Notes: generated by a model not told the origin, from the letters alone. Positions 44,120 through 53,501 are shown, numbered from the stretch's first letter. The stretch is DNA of 64,000 nucleotides from Pseudogemmobacter faecipullorum (GCF_020539525.1 NZ_JACDXX010000008.1:62001-126000), one strand, 5' to 3'. Translations and numbers: made by a program.

Positions 44120-45040
44120 TCAGCCCGGGGGCGCGGTTCTGGCCCTGCGGCACAGATCCTGGCTCACCGCCACCGCCTCGGCGGCGCGGTGCCAATAGCG
44201 TTTGTCCAGCTCAATATTGAACACCACCCCGGCGGGGAAGCAGCATTCTGTGATCAGCTGCTCCCAGGGGATATCGCCCTCTCCGGGCGGAAGATGCAGA
44301 TCGCCATGGCCATAAGCCAGGCGCTCGCCCTGGGTATAGGCCCACATCTCATCCTGGCGGCCAAAGCTGTCATGGATATGCAGATGCCGGGCAAAGGGGG
44401 CAAGACGCTTCATCTGCGAGACGAATTCCTCTCTCCGGCCCATGGCATCGAGTTTAAGATAGCTATGGCTGAAATCGATCGTGGCACAGAGGGCGGGATG
44501 GGCGATCGCCTCCAGCTCGCCGGCCAGCTGCACGGGATCCGGCGTATGTTTCCAGCCGTCATATTCAAACAGGGTTTCCACACAGGCGATTAACCCGCGC
44601 GCTGCCGCCAGCTCACCCGCCCGGTGCAGGAAGTCACGCTGACGCTTACAGGCCTCGGCCCGGGCTTCGGGCAGGGTCTCCATCGTCATCCCGGCATGGA
44701 GCACATAGTGATATGCCTCCAGCCCGGCAGCCACATCCATCGAGGCAGCCATCACCTCAAGATGGCGCGGCACAGCCCAGTCGGGATCCATCGGATTGAT
44801 CGCCAGAGGGCCATGCGCGGAATAGGCAATGCCACGGCCCTGAGTGGCCGCGCGCACCTCAGCCAGACGCCTGTGATTCACCCGGCCGGCAATGACCAGA
44901 TCATAGTCAAAGATCGGCAGTTCAATCAGATCAACACCAAGGCTCTGGATGTGATCAAGTCCGGTGCCAAGATCAGAGAGGTCATCCGCCCCTTTGATGG
45001 CCGAAAGGCCAACACCGAAAGCATCATTTTTAATCTGCAA
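44120..45040 (-). CDS. Sugar phosphate isomerase/epimerase (AP-endonuclease-2 TIM barrel)
   Basis: A 306-residue TIM-barrel of the xylose-isomerase-like superfamily. Likely metal-binding acidic and His residues are seen in 'IACVETLFEYDGWKH' (Glu), 'CATIDFSHSYLKLDA' (Asp, His), 'ARHLHIHDSFGRQ' (His-x-His-Asp) and 'VFNIELDKRYW' (Glu). The start is TTG 45040; no ATG fits the fold better. It is the last gene of a spermidine/putrescine-type ABC importer operon, so the imported compound may be sugar-like or a sugar amine rather than a plain polyamine. Confidence 0.8.
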   Translation of the reverse strand: MQIKNDAFGVGLSAIKGADDLSDLGTGLDHIQSLGVDLIELPIFDYDLVIAGRVNHRRLAEVRAATQGRGIAYSAHGPLAINPMDPDWAVPRHLEVMAASMDVAAGLEAYHYVLHAGMTMETLPEARAEACKRQRDFLHRAGELAAARGLIACVETLFEYDGWKHTPDPVQLAGELEAIAHPALCATIDFSHSYLKLDAMGRREEFVSQMKRLAPFARHLHIHDSFGRQDEMWAYTQGERLAYGHGDLHLPPGEGDIPWEQLITECCFPAGVVFNIELDKRYWHRAAEAVAVSQDLCRRARTAPPG

Positions 45041-45088
45041 GGTCAGGTTCCGTCGAAAAAATACAGGCTGCAGGGATCGGGGCGTGCC

Positions 45089-45934
45089 TCAGCTGATGGC
45101 GCTGCGCTTCTTACGCAGCACTTCCCAGAGGATCGCGCCCAGAATTGTCATGATCATCAGCGTCAGGCCAAGAGCATTGATTGCCGGAGTCAGGCCCGCG
45201 CGCACTTTGGCGGCGATGAAGATTGTCAGCGGGGTCTCGGTGCCGCGGACAAAAAGCGTGGTGTTGTAATTCTCGAAGGACTGCAGAAAGGCGATACAGG
45301 CCGCAGCCAGCAAAGAGGGCCGCAGATAGGGCAGCAGGATGCGGCGGAACACATAGAAGCGGCTCGCGCCAAGGCCCAGGGCCGCCTCCTCCATGGTGCG
45401 GTCAAAGCGCTGCAGCCGGGCCACCACCATCAGCATGACAAAAGCGATGATAAAGCTGGACTGCGCCAGAATGCTTAAGGTGATGCCGCCACCGATGCCG
45501 GCACGGCGCCAGAACAGCAATGTGGCAATGCCCAGCACCACCCCCGGGGTCAGCATCGGCGAGACCATCAGCGCATAGAAGAAGCTTTTTGCTTTGCCAT
45601 GCAGGCTGGTCAGCACAAGCGCGGCGGCAAGGCCCGTTGGCACCGAGATCACAATCACTCCGGCAGCGATCAGCAGCGAAACTTTCAGCGCCTGCCACAA
45701 TTCCCGGTCTGTCAGCATGTCCACGATCCATTTCGTGGTCGTGCCCAGCCAGGGCGTCACGGTGGGAAAGCTGCTCTCATTAAAGGTGGCCAGGGCAAGG
45801 ATCGCCAGCGGTGTCAGGATATAGGCGAAAAAAACCAGCAGATAGACGCGAAACAGCAGAGCGGGCAGATGGTCCGTCAGTTTCTGTAGCGGCTTGACGG
45901 CAAAGGCCGGAGCAGGGGTTGGGTGAGTGATCAT
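45089..45934 (-). CDS. ABC transporter permease, PotC-like
   Basis: Permease of 281 residues with six spans from the spermidine/putrescine/2-aminoethylphosphonate group. The EAA loop reads 'EEAALGLGASRFYVFRRILLPYLR', and 'FFYALMVSPMLTPGVVLGIATLLFW' is the family's central segment. The start overlaps the stop of the partner permease by 4 bp (ATGA). Together with the partner it forms the channel of the importer. Confidence 0.9.
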   Translation of the reverse strand: MITHPTPAPAFAVKPLQKLTDHLPALLFRVYLLVFFAYILTPLAILALATFNESSFPTVTPWLGTTTKWIVDMLTDRELWQALKVSLLIAAGVIVISVPTGLAAALVLTSLHGKAKSFFYALMVSPMLTPGVVLGIATLLFWRRAGIGGGITLSILAQSSFIIAFVMLMVVARLQRFDRTMEEAALGLGASRFYVFRRILLPYLRPSLLAAACIAFLQSFENYNTTLFVRGTETPLTIFIAAKVRAGLTPAINALGLTLMIMTILGAILWEVLRKKRSAIS

Positions 45935-46806
45935 CTGACCGCACTCGCAAGATTAACGCGGAAAAGCCGCAGAAGGCAAAGCACCACCAGCAGGCACAGC
46001 ACCAGAAGCGTCAGGCCATAGGCCGCACCACGGTTCCAGTTACCGTTTTCAAAGAACCAGTCATAAACCAGCTGGGTAAACCAGCGGCTGCCCGGCGCGC
46101 CCAGCAGGGCCGGTGCCATATAGCTGCCCGCCGAGAGGATGAAGGTAAAAACACAGCCGGTGGCAATGCCGACACGGGCATGGGGCAGGACGATCCGCCA
46201 GTGGATTCTCAGCCGCCCCGCCCCCATGTCGCGCGCTGCCTCGATCTGGGTGCCATCAAGCGTGCTCATGGCATTGGTGATCGGGAACAGCATGAACAGG
46301 ATATAGGCATAGGCCATGCCCGCCAGCACCCCGCCATCGCCATACCAGCGCACCGGCCCGGAAATCAGCCCCAGCTGCAGCAACAGCTGGTTGAGCGGGC
46401 CGGAAAACGCCAGAATGATATACCAGGCCAGACCGCGCAGCACTTCATTCATCAGATAAGGCACCAGAAGCAGGACCATGACCAGCCGGCGCGGCTGTTT
46501 TGACTGCCCCAGCCACCAGGCCAGCGGATAGCACAGGATCAGGGTCACCAGGGTGACCAGAGCGCTGGAGACCAGCGTCTTCAGGAAGATCTGCCGATGC
46601 GTGGCATGTCCGGCCAGATAGGCGAAATGCGTCAGGCTATAGACATCCTTTTCGCCCCCGGTCTGCGCCGGTGGCAGGCTGGGGCGCAGGGCGAAATCGA
46701 GCATGGTCAGGTTCGGCACCAGCACCAGAAGTCCCAGCCAGAGCGCCACCAGCACAAGAAAACAGCTGCCAAGCGGTTTCCCAAAACGCGTGAAAAGCTC
46801 ATTCAT
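45931..46806 (-). CDS. ABC transporter permease, PotB-like
   Basis: Permease of 291 residues from ATG 46806, which starts just before the first membrane span; the frame is open 14 codons further. EAA loop: 'EAARDMGAGRLRIHWRIVLPHAR'. 'LVPYLMNEVLRGLAWYIILAFSGPLNQLL' is typical of PotB. A long first periplasmic loop containing 'KDVYSLTHFAYLAG' is also a PotB feature. It overlaps the ATPase stop by a few bases. Confidence 0.9.
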   Translation of the reverse strand: MNELFTRFGKPLGSCFLVLVALWLGLLVLVPNLTMLDFALRPSLPPAQTGGEKDVYSLTHFAYLAGHATHRQIFLKTLVSSALVTLVTLILCYPLAWWLGQSKQPRRLVMVLLLVPYLMNEVLRGLAWYIILAFSGPLNQLLLQLGLISGPVRWYGDGGVLAGMAYAYILFMLFPITNAMSTLDGTQIEAARDMGAGRLRIHWRIVLPHARVGIATGCVFTFILSAGSYMAPALLGAPGSRWFTQLVYDWFFENGNWNRGAAYGLTLLVLCLLVVLCLLRLFRVNLASAVR

Positions 46807-47878
46807 CGGCCAGAACCACCGCATCCTCACGTGAGAACCCGGCCTCAAAGCGGCTGCCGATGGCCGGTGCCTCCGGCAGCTGGCGATGCGGGATCGAAAG
46901 CTGCACCGCCTGACCGCCCGCCTCGCTGAGGCTCATCGCATGGGCGGTAGCAAAGGCCCCCTCAAAATCAAAACGCGAGGTAACGGCGCTCAGCCGGTTC
47001 TCAGTTTCGCCCTGATGCAGCCGGAAAGCCTCGGGGCGGACATAGAGACGGGCGTTCATACCGGGCCGCAGACCGCCGTCATGGCGCCCGGTAAACCGGC
47101 CATGTGGCCCCTCGAGCAGGGCATAATTCTGGCAGGCATTCAGCACTTTACCGCTGAACATATTCGTTTCGCCGATGAATTCGGCAACGAAGGGGGTTTG
47201 CGGCTGGTTATAAAGCTCAAGCGGGGTGCCGGTCTGCTGCAGCTCACCCGCATTCATCACCGCGATACGGTCCGACATCGCCAGCGCTTCGGACTGGTCA
47301 TGGGTGATATAGATGAAGGTCACGCCGGTCTTGCGCTGCAGATCGCGCAGCTCCGCCCGCATATGCTGGCGCAGCTTCAGATCAAGCGCCGAAAGCGGCT
47401 CATCGAGCAGCAGCACCTGCGGTCTGATGGCCAGCGCCCGGGCAATGGCGACGCGCTGTCGCTGCCCGCCCGAAAGTTCATGCGGCATCCGCTCGCCAAA
47501 GCCCGGCAAAGCGATCAGCTCCAGCAGCCGCTCGGCCTCCTGCCGTCTTTGCGCCCGGGGCATGCCCTGGACCTCAAGGCCGAAAGCGATATTCTCCCAG
47601 ACCCGCATCAGCGGAAACAGCGCCAGCGACTGGAAAATCATCGCGGTTGGCCGGCGATTGGCCGGCACGCCGGTCATATCCTGACCATTCAGAAAAATCT
47701 GTCCGGCACTTGGCTGGATGAAGCCGGAAATCAGCCGCAACAGCGTGGTTTTACCGCAGCCCGAGGGGCCGAGAATCGAGAAAAATTCGCCCTGCCTCAC
47801 CTCAAGCGACATTCGCTTAATGGCGGTTGTCGTCGAGAATTTCATCTCAACGTTCGCAAGACTTACAGTATGGACCAT
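46799..47878 (-). CDS. ABC transporter ATPase, PotA-like
   Basis: ATPase of 359 residues: nucleotide domain (1-235) plus C-terminal TOBE/MOP regulatory domain (about 270-350). Walker A 'GPSGCGKTTLLRLISGF', signature '[17 protein letters not shown]', Walker B 'VLLLDEPLSALDLKLR', switch 'YITHDQSEALAMSDRI'. The 'FIGETNMFSG' segment is the usual link to the TOBE domain. It energises the importer made of the two permeases and binding protein. Confidence 0.93.
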   Translation of the reverse strand: MVHTVSLANVEMKFSTTTAIKRMSLEVRQGEFFSILGPSGCGKTTLLRLISGFIQPSAGQIFLNGQDMTGVPANRRPTAMIFQSLALFPLMRVWENIAFGLEVQGMPRAQRRQEAERLLELIALPGFGERMPHELSGGQRQRVAIARALAIRPQVLLLDEPLSALDLKLRQHMRAELRDLQRKTGVTFIYITHDQSEALAMSDRIAVMNAGELQQTGTPLELYNQPQTPFVAEFIGETNMFSGKVLNACQNYALLEGPHGRFTGRHDGGLRPGMNARLYVRPEAFRLHQGETENRLSAVTSRFDFEGAFATAHAMSLSEAGGQAVQLSIPHRQLPEAPAIGSRFEAGFSREDAVVLADE

Positions 47879-47904
47879 GATTTACTTCTTACGGCGATGC
47901 AGGG

Positions 47905-47931
47905 AAGTTCCGGCCAGCCCGGCCGGAACTT
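47905..47931 (-). promoter_or_regulatory. Intercistronic hairpin between binding-protein and ATPase genes
   Basis: Perfect 11-bp stem AAGTTCCGGCC / GGCCGGAACTT with a 5-nt loop, in the 71-bp gap between the minus-strand binding-protein stop (47950) and the ATPase start (47878). No T-run follows on the minus strand. Same arrangement as after other binding-protein genes in this window. Confidence 0.6.
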
Positions 47932-47949
47932 TATGCAGATTGGGCAGGA

Positions 47950-49095
47950 TCAGGCGCTCAGGAAACGATCCTGATATTCGCCACGCAGTTCGACAAACCA
48001 GCTTTCCTGGACCGGCCACCACCACAGCCCGTCAAGGGCATTCTCCGGATAGGCGCTTTCAAAGAAGCTGCGGGCATGGGCCGGCAGCAGCGCTTCGGCG
48101 CCTTTTGCGGTGGAATTGACCCGCGCATGGCTGGCATACATCGCACCGGCCTCGGCGGTCAGCATCCAGTTGATGAAAGCATAGGCCTGATCCACATTCT
48201 CGGCACCCACCGGCAGAGAAATCCCTTCCATCCAGGCCAGGGCGCCCTCTTTCGGAGAGATATAGCCAAGTTTCATGCCTTCCTCGCTGAGACCGGCCGC
48301 GGTCGAATCCCAGGTCTGCCCCAGCACGCAGCCATTGGTGCGAAACGCGCCCTGGGCCTCGTTCTGGGTGGACCAGAACTGAGCGATATTGGCTTTGCGC
48401 GCGATGGCTTCTTGCAAAATCACGTCATAATTGGCGCGCATTGCCTCTTCGCTGGCAAAGCTGTCGAGAAGCGGGCGTGGCAGCCTGCCCTCGGCTTCCA
48501 GCCACAGGCCCAGACCGACCAGCGCCGAATGGCCACGCACGGTAACCTTACCGGCCATTTCCGGCGCCCAGAGATCACCATAAGAGGCCTTGCCCCAGAT
48601 CATCGGTGCTTTTTCAGTGTCAAAGGCGATGGCCTCGGTGCCCCAGTCGGTCGGCACCTGATAACGCTTGCCATCCACAACCGCGCCCAGCTTTTCCGAA
48701 CTGCGGATCGCGCTGTCGATACAGCGGTCCCATTCGACACGGCTTTCATCAATCACCTGAACCAGCCCGGCCTCGACATAATTCGGCACCCGGTCGAGCG
48801 CGGGCCAGATCACATCAAAGCCCTGGCCCTGGTTCACCTTCATCAGGTTCAGGATCTCGTCATTGGTGCCATAGGGGGTATAGGTGGCGCGGATCCCGGT
48901 GGCCTTTTCAAAAGCGGCCAGCATTTCAGGCGAGATATAGCCGGCCCAGGCCGCGATCCGCAGCTCGCCCGAGGAGGATTGCGAAAAACCGGGGCGCGCG
49001 ATGAAAGGCATCGCCAGCGCAGCGGCGCCCGCGCCAAGCAGGCTGCGACGGTTAAGGGTCTGCGCGGAAGGCAGGGCAGGAAGCGATACGGCCAA
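47950..49095 (-). CDS. ABC transporter binding protein, spermidine/putrescine (PotD) type
   Basis: Periplasmic binding protein of 381 residues. Signal of twin-arginine type ('LNRRSLLGAGAAALAMPFIA'). The mature part begins 'GELRIAAWAGYISPEMLAAFEKATGI' and has 'NDEILNLMKVNQGQGFDVIWPALDRV', both typical of PotD-like proteins. Start uncertain: TTG 49095 has GGAGAG upstream and begins shortly before the signal; the frame is open to 49167. The downstream isomerase gene warns against assuming a polyamine ligand. First gene of the five-gene operon 49095-44120. Confidence 0.85.
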   Translation of the reverse strand: MAVSLPALPSAQTLNRRSLLGAGAAALAMPFIARPGFSQSSSGELRIAAWAGYISPEMLAAFEKATGIRATYTPYGTNDEILNLMKVNQGQGFDVIWPALDRVPNYVEAGLVQVIDESRVEWDRCIDSAIRSSEKLGAVVDGKRYQVPTDWGTEAIAFDTEKAPMIWGKASYGDLWAPEMAGKVTVRGHSALVGLGLWLEAEGRLPRPLLDSFASEEAMRANYDVILQEAIARKANIAQFWSTQNEAQGAFRTNGCVLGQTWDSTAAGLSEEGMKLGYISPKEGALAWMEGISLPVGAENVDQAYAFINWMLTAEAGAMYASHARVNSTAKGAEALLPAHARSFFESAYPENALDGLWWWPVQESWFVELRGEYQDRFLSA

Positions 49096-49412
49096 GATGA
49101 GACTCTCCGGGTAGCTGAACGGTCCGCAGATACGGATCGCGCCCTTGCTGACCGCCCTAAGTGACATCCGGACGACAGTGATACGAAAGATCGATGAAAT
49201 CAGCCGCCATCAGTACGGGCAAAGCCGGAAGCGAGGCCTGCGGCGGGGCAGATTCTGAGAGGAAGATCCCCTCTGGCCAGGCCCAGCCTGTAACCGGAAG
49301 TCAATTCAGGGGTAACACAGCGCCGGTCAGGCCATGCCTGAAAAATCAGCCCCCCGTCGACGCGGCGCACCGGCTCAGCAAGGACCAGGCGGGAAGCCCC
49401 GGCAGGCCTTAC
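49096..49412. other. Gap upstream of PotD-like gene
   Basis: No gene with a ribosome site or family resemblance was seen. It must hold the promoter of the minus-strand ABC operon and the 3' flank of maiA. I could not identify a clear operator. Confidence 0.5.
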
Positions 49413-49442
49413 GAAAACGGGGCTGATCTGCATCAGCCCCGT
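49413..49442 (-). terminator. Terminator after maiA (minus strand)
   Basis: Perfect 11-bp stem ACGGGGCTGAT / ATCAGCCCCGT (49417-49427 and 49432-49442), loop of 4 nt, followed on the minus strand by TTTTCGT. It lies 18 nt beyond the maiA stop and looks like a working intrinsic terminator. Confidence 0.78.
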
Positions 49443-49460
49443 GACAGATAGCAATCCGGA

Positions 49461-50093
49461 TCAGGTGGCGGGCTGCCAGCGGTCGGGATGGGCGGCGCTG
49501 ACGGCGGGCAGGGCCTCAAGCTCTTCTATGATCCTGGCAATACGCGGGAAGGCGGTGAGATCCACGCCCCAGCGCCGGGCATTATAGATTTGCGGCACGA
49601 GACAAATATCGGCGAGGCTGAGCTGGTCGCCATGGCAGAAGCGCCCGGTCGCGGGGCTGTCGAGCATAGCCTCAAAGCCGGTCAGACCACGGGTGATGAA
49701 ATGCTGGCTCCAGCTCTCATTGCTGATGGCGCCGCCCGAGGCACTGACCGCATGGCGCATCACCGCGAGATTGCAGACCGGATGGGTCTCCATGGCAATG
49801 GCATAGGCCATGGAGCGCACCCTGGCCCGGCCCGCCGCATCCGCTGGCAAAAAGCCCGCGGCACGGGTCTCGTCCAGATATTCCAGAATGGCCAGGCTCT
49901 GGCTCAGCATCCTGCCATCGACCTGCAGGCTCGGCACCAGTCCCTGCGGATTGCGTGCCAGATTTTCCGCACTGCGCTGCTCGCCGGTCAGCAGATTGAC
50001 CGGGATGCTTTCATATTCCATCCCGAGATATGCCAGAGCGATGCGCAGCCGGTAGGCCGCCGATGAGCGCCAGTAATCGTAGAGAACCGTCAA
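49461..50093 (-). CDS. maiA: Maleylacetoacetate isomerase (zeta-class GST)
   Basis: A 210-residue zeta-class glutathione S-transferase. 'YWRSSAAYRLRIALAYLG' (7-24) holds the class signature SSxxxRxRIAL with the glutathione-activating Ser, and 'NPQGLVPSLQVDGRMLSQSLAILEYL' region contains the glutathione-binding Ser. It converts 4-maleylacetoacetate to 4-fumarylacetoacetate between HmgA and FahA in tyrosine/phenylalanine breakdown. Its start overlaps the stop of the MarR gene by 4 bp, so regulator and isomerase are one transcript. Confidence 0.9.
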   Translation of the reverse strand: MTVLYDYWRSSAAYRLRIALAYLGMEYESIPVNLLTGEQRSAENLARNPQGLVPSLQVDGRMLSQSLAILEYLDETRAAGFLPADAAGRARVRSMAYAIAMETHPVCNLAVMRHAVSASGGAISNESWSQHFITRGLTGFEAMLDSPATGRFCHGDQLSLADICLVPQIYNARRWGVDLTAFPRIARIIEELEALPAVSAAHPDRWQPAT

Positions 50094-50524
50094 TATTTTA
50101 ACTCCGTCAGCCGCTTCAGGCCGGTTTCGAAAGCCGGGCGCTCTGCGCCCAGCAGCGCGGTCAGTTCGTGCTGAAAGCCAAGCGCGATCCCGGCAAGCCG
50201 CGCCATCAGCGCCTGGCCTTCCGGGGTCAGCGACAGCGAGACCAGGCGGCGGTCTTCGGGGTTGGTCACTTTGGTGGCCAGCCCGGCTTTTTCCAGCCGC
50301 GAGGCGGCGCGGCTGACCTTGGACTTCTCCATATCAACCCTTGCCTCAATCTCGCGCACCGAGACCCTGGCGCTTTGCGACAGATGCGCCAGCACCCGCC
50401 ATTCCGGCACCGAAATCCCGGCCTCGGCGGCATAGCGCCGCTCGAATGCCTTTGAGATCCGCGAGGCGGCCACTGACAGCTGGTAGGGAAGAAAGTCGTT
50501 CAGATTAAATGTGGTCATGCTCAA
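50090..50524 (-). CDS. MarR-family regulator of homogentisate genes
   Basis: A 144-residue MarR winged-helix protein. Core 'VPEWRVLAHLSQSARVSVREIEARVDMEKSKVSRAASRLEKAGL' spans recognition helix and wing base, and 'DRRLVSLSLTPEGQALM' is the classic wing. It is divergent from hmgA with 112 bp between, and co-transcribed with maiA. It probably represses both directions and responds to homogentisate or a similar aromatic acid. Confidence 0.88.
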   Translation of the reverse strand: MSMTTFNLNDFLPYQLSVAASRISKAFERRYAAEAGISVPEWRVLAHLSQSARVSVREIEARVDMEKSKVSRAASRLEKAGLATKVTNPEDRRLVSLSLTPEGQALMARLAGIALGFQHELTALLGAERPAFETGLKRLTELKY

Positions 50525-50581
50525 AGCCCTTGATGAACAGAGGGCTATTCTACCCGTTTTCCTGACCGGGTCATTCTAGAC

Positions 50582-50609
50582 TTGACTTCATTGCACATGC
50601 AACAAATAT
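50582..50609 (+). promoter_or_regulatory. hmgA promoter with embedded MarR-type operator
   Basis: TTGACT (50582-50587) and AAATAT (50604-50609) are spaced by 16 bp as -35 and -10 elements. The palindrome TTGCACATGCAA (50591-50602) fills the spacer exactly, a position where bound repressor would block polymerase. The hmgA ATG is 28 nt downstream. Confidence 0.6.
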
Positions 50610-50636
50610 CTGTCGCAGAAGAGGTGAGGAGCCCCT

Positions 50637-52001
50637 ATGTCTGCGAATCCGCTCACGCGTGTCATCACCCGTGCAACTTCCACCCCCGGGATGCACGAAG
50701 GCTATATGCCCGGTTTCGGGAATGATTTTGAAACTGAGGCCCTGCCCGGCGCGCTGCCCCAGGGCATGAACAGCCCGCAAAAATGCAATTACGGCCTTTA
50801 TGGCGAGCAGCTTTCCGGCACCGCCTTCACCGCTCCGGCGCATCAGAATGAGCGGACCTGGTGCTACCGTATCCGCCCGAGCGTGCAGCACAGCCATCGC
50901 TACAGCCGCATTGATGTGCCGCAGTGGAAAACCGCCCCCTGTATTGACCCCTCGGTCACCAGCCTTGGCCAGTATCGCTGGGATCCGGTCGTGGCTCCCG
51001 AAGCCGCCGAGCTGACCTGGATCACCGGCATGCGCACCATGACCACCGCCGGAGATGTCAATATTCAGACCGGCATGGCCAGCCATATCTATCTGGTCAC
51101 CCGCTCGATGGAGGATGAATATTTCTTCTCGGCCGACAGCGAGCTGCTGATCGTGCCCCAGGAGGGGCGTCTGCGCTTCCACACCGAGCTTGGCATCATC
51201 GATCTGGAGCCCCAGGAAATTGCGGTCATCCCGCGTGGCCTGGTGTACCGCGTTGAGCTGACCGAAGGCCCGGCGCGTGGTTTTGTCTGCGAGAATTATG
51301 GGCAGAAGTTTGAGCTGCCGGGCCGTGGCCCGATTGGCGCAAACTGCATGGCCAATCCGCGCGACTTTAAATATCCGGTAGCGGCATTCGAGGATCGCGA
51401 GGTGCCGACCCGCATCGTCATCAAATGGTGCGGTCAGTTCCATGAGACCCGGACCGGGCACAGCCCGCTGGATGTTGTGGCCTGGCACGGCAATTACGCG
51501 CCGTTCAAATATGACCTGCGGACCTATTGCCCGGTCGGCGCGATCCTGTTCGATCACCCCGATCCCTCGATCTTCACCGTGCTGACCGCGCCTTCGGGCC
51601 AGGAAGGCACGGCGAATATCGATTTCGTCCTGTTCCGCGACCGCTGGATGGTGGCTGAAAACACCTTCCGCCCGCCATGGTATCATAAGAATGTCATGTC
51701 CGAGCTGATGGGCAATATTTACGGCATCTATGATGCCAAACCCCAGGGCTTTGTGCCGGGCGGCATGAGCCTGCACAACTGCATGTTGCCGCACGGGCCG
51801 GACCGCAATGCTTTTGAGGCAGCCTCGAACAGCGAGCTGGGCCCGGAAAAACTGAAGGAAACCATGTCCTTCATGTTTGAGACCCGCTTCCCGCAGCACC
51901 TGACGCCCTTTGCTGCAGAGGCCGGGCATATGCAGGAAGATTATATCGACTGCTGGGGCAGCCTTGAGAAGAAATTCGACGGCACTCCGGGCGTTAAATA
52001 G
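50637..52001 (+). CDS. hmgA: Homogentisate 1,2-dioxygenase
   Basis: A 454-residue ring-cleaving dioxygenase that opens homogentisate to 4-maleylacetoacetate. The Fe(II) ligands are visible as H350 and E356 in '[13 protein letters not shown]' and H386 in 'MLPHGPD', with the same spacing as the known enzyme. The N-terminal '[19 protein letters not shown]' and '[15 protein letters not shown]' are family signatures, and the length is right. ATG 50637 has AGAGGTGAGG upstream. First gene of hmgA-fahA. Confidence 0.95.
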   Translation: MSANPLTRVITRATSTPGMHEGYMPGFGNDFETEALPGALPQGMNSPQKCNYGLYGEQLSGTAFTAPAHQNERTWCYRIRPSVQHSHRYSRIDVPQWKTAPCIDPSVTSLGQYRWDPVVAPEAAELTWITGMRTMTTAGDVNIQTGMASHIYLVTRSMEDEYFFSADSELLIVPQEGRLRFHTELGIIDLEPQEIAVIPRGLVYRVELTEGPARGFVCENYGQKFELPGRGPIGANCMANPRDFKYPVAAFEDREVPTRIVIKWCGQFHETRTGHSPLDVVAWHGNYAPFKYDLRTYCPVGAILFDHPDPSIFTVLTAPSGQEGTANIDFVLFRDRWMVAENTFRPPWYHKNVMSELMGNIYGIYDAKPQGFVPGGMSLHNCMLPHGPDRNAFEAASNSELGPEKLKETMSFMFETRFPQHLTPFAAEAGHMQEDYIDCWGSLEKKFDGTPGVK

Positions 52002-52015
52002 GCCTCATGCTCCCC

Positions 52016-52037
52016 TGCGGCCCCCTCCGGGGCCGCA
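52016..52037 (+). promoter_or_regulatory. Hairpin between hmgA and fahA
   Basis: Perfect 9-bp stem TGCGGCCCC / GGGGCCGCA, loop CTCC, 14 nt after the hmgA stop, without a T-run. Probably an mRNA-processing or stability element within the operon. Confidence 0.45.
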
Positions 52038-52107
52038 AGCCAAGCGCGGGCGCCAGGATATCCCCCGGCGCTGCGGCTGCGACTTTGTTTTTAGGAAGGA
52101 ATGACCG

Positions 52108-53370
52108 ATGACCCTGATCCGGTCCTGGGTGGAAAGCGCCAATCAGCCAGCTGGAGATTTCCCGCTCAACAACCTGCCTTATGGCGTATTTGCCCCGGCA
52201 GGGGCAGCGCCGCGTCTGGGCGTGGCGATCGGGGATTATGTGCTCGATGTCAGCGCAGCTGAGGCCGATGGGCTGATCGTTCTGACCGGGGGGCCGCTGC
52301 TGGACCAGCCGTTCTGGAACCCGGTGATGGCAGCCGGGCCAGCCCTCTGGGATCAGCTGCGCAAGCGCCTGATCGCGCTGCTGGCCGAGGGTTCTGCCTT
52401 TGAGGCAGCCGTCGCCCCCCATCTCAGCCCGCGTGCCGGGGTCACGCTCTATCTGCCGTTCCGGGTGGCGGAATATACCGATTTCTATGCGGGTTATCAC
52501 CATGCGGTGAACGTCGGCACCATGTTCCGCGGCGCCGAGAATGCCCTGCCGCCGAACTGGCTGCATATTCCGATCGGCTATAATGGCCGCGCCTCCTCGG
52601 TGGTGGTCTCAGGCACCGATGTGCTGCGGCCCTGGGGTCAGCTGAAAGGCCCGAATGATGAGGCCCCGCGCTTTGCCCCCTCGCAGCGGTTTGATATCGA
52701 GCTGGAGATGGGCGCGATTGTCGGCACGCCCTCGGTGAGCGGCAAACCGGTGACTGTCGCCGAAGCCGATGAGATGATCTTCGGCTATGTCCTGCTCAAT
52801 GACTGGTCGGCGCGCGACATTCAGGCCTGGGAATATCAGCCGCTCGGCCCCTTCCAGGCCAAGGCCACCGCAACGACGATTTCGCCCTGGATCGTGACCC
52901 GCGCGGCGCTGGAGCCGTTCCGCATCCCGACACCCGCCCGCCAGAAACCGCTTCTGCCGCATCTCGCAGAGCCAAAACCCATGCTCTATGATATCGCGCT
53001 GGAGGTTGGCCTGCAGCCCGAAGGGGCTGAGGAAACCATCATCTGCCGCACCAATTATGCCGAGATGTATTATTCGGCGGCCCAGCAGCTGGCGCATCAC
53101 ACCAGCTCGGGCTGTGCCATGTCGACCGGCGATCTGCTCGGCTCGGGCACGATCTCCGGTCCGGTGAAGGAAAGCCGGGGCAGTCTGCTGGAAATGAGCT
53201 GGGGCGGGAAAGAGCCGCTGACCCTCGCAGGCGGCGAGAGCCGCAGCTTCATCGCCGATCATGACACGCTTGTGCTGCGCGGCGCGGCGCGGGGCGAGGG
53301 CTATCGCATCGGCTTTGGCGACTGCAGCGGCAAGGTTCTGCCCGCCCTCGCTGATCCCTACGCCCGCTGA
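52108..53370 (+). CDS. fahA: Fumarylacetoacetase
   Basis: A 420-residue fumarylacetoacetate hydrolase giving fumarate and acetoacetate, the last step of the homogentisate pathway. Active-site segments: 'YTDFYAGYHHAVNVGTMFRG' (metal Asp and catalytic His), 'FDIELEMGAIVG' (two metal Glu), 'LNDWSARDIQAWEYQPLGPF' (metal Asp). The N-terminal SH3-like domain includes 'FPLNNLPYGVF'. ATG 52108 follows a TTTTTAGGAAGGA site. Confidence 0.95.
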   Translation: MTLIRSWVESANQPAGDFPLNNLPYGVFAPAGAAPRLGVAIGDYVLDVSAAEADGLIVLTGGPLLDQPFWNPVMAAGPALWDQLRKRLIALLAEGSAFEAAVAPHLSPRAGVTLYLPFRVAEYTDFYAGYHHAVNVGTMFRGAENALPPNWLHIPIGYNGRASSVVVSGTDVLRPWGQLKGPNDEAPRFAPSQRFDIELEMGAIVGTPSVSGKPVTVAEADEMIFGYVLLNDWSARDIQAWEYQPLGPFQAKATATTISPWIVTRAALEPFRIPTPARQKPLLPHLAEPKPMLYDIALEVGLQPEGAEETIICRTNYAEMYYSAAQQLAHHTSSGCAMSTGDLLGSGTISGPVKESRGSLLEMSWGGKEPLTLAGGESRSFIADHDTLVLRGAARGEGYRIGFGDCSGKVLPALADPYAR

Positions 53371-53387
53371 TCCGGGCCAGAGCAATG

Positions 53388-53421
53388 AAAAAGGGGCGTG
53401 GTAAAACCACGCCCCTTTTTT
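53388..53421. terminator. Strong bidirectional terminator after fahA
   Basis: Fourteen-bp stem AAAAAGGGGCGTGG / CCACGCCCCTTTTT with loop TAAAA, followed by another T, and an A-run on the 5' side giving a T-run on the minus strand. It separates the convergent fahA and flavoprotein genes. Confidence 0.92.
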
Positions 53422-53501
53422 GCGCCCTGCCGGAATATCGCCCGTGAGAACAGCCAGAGCAGAACCGCCCGGAACAGTGACGCTCCGGGCGGTTCATCCT
53501 G

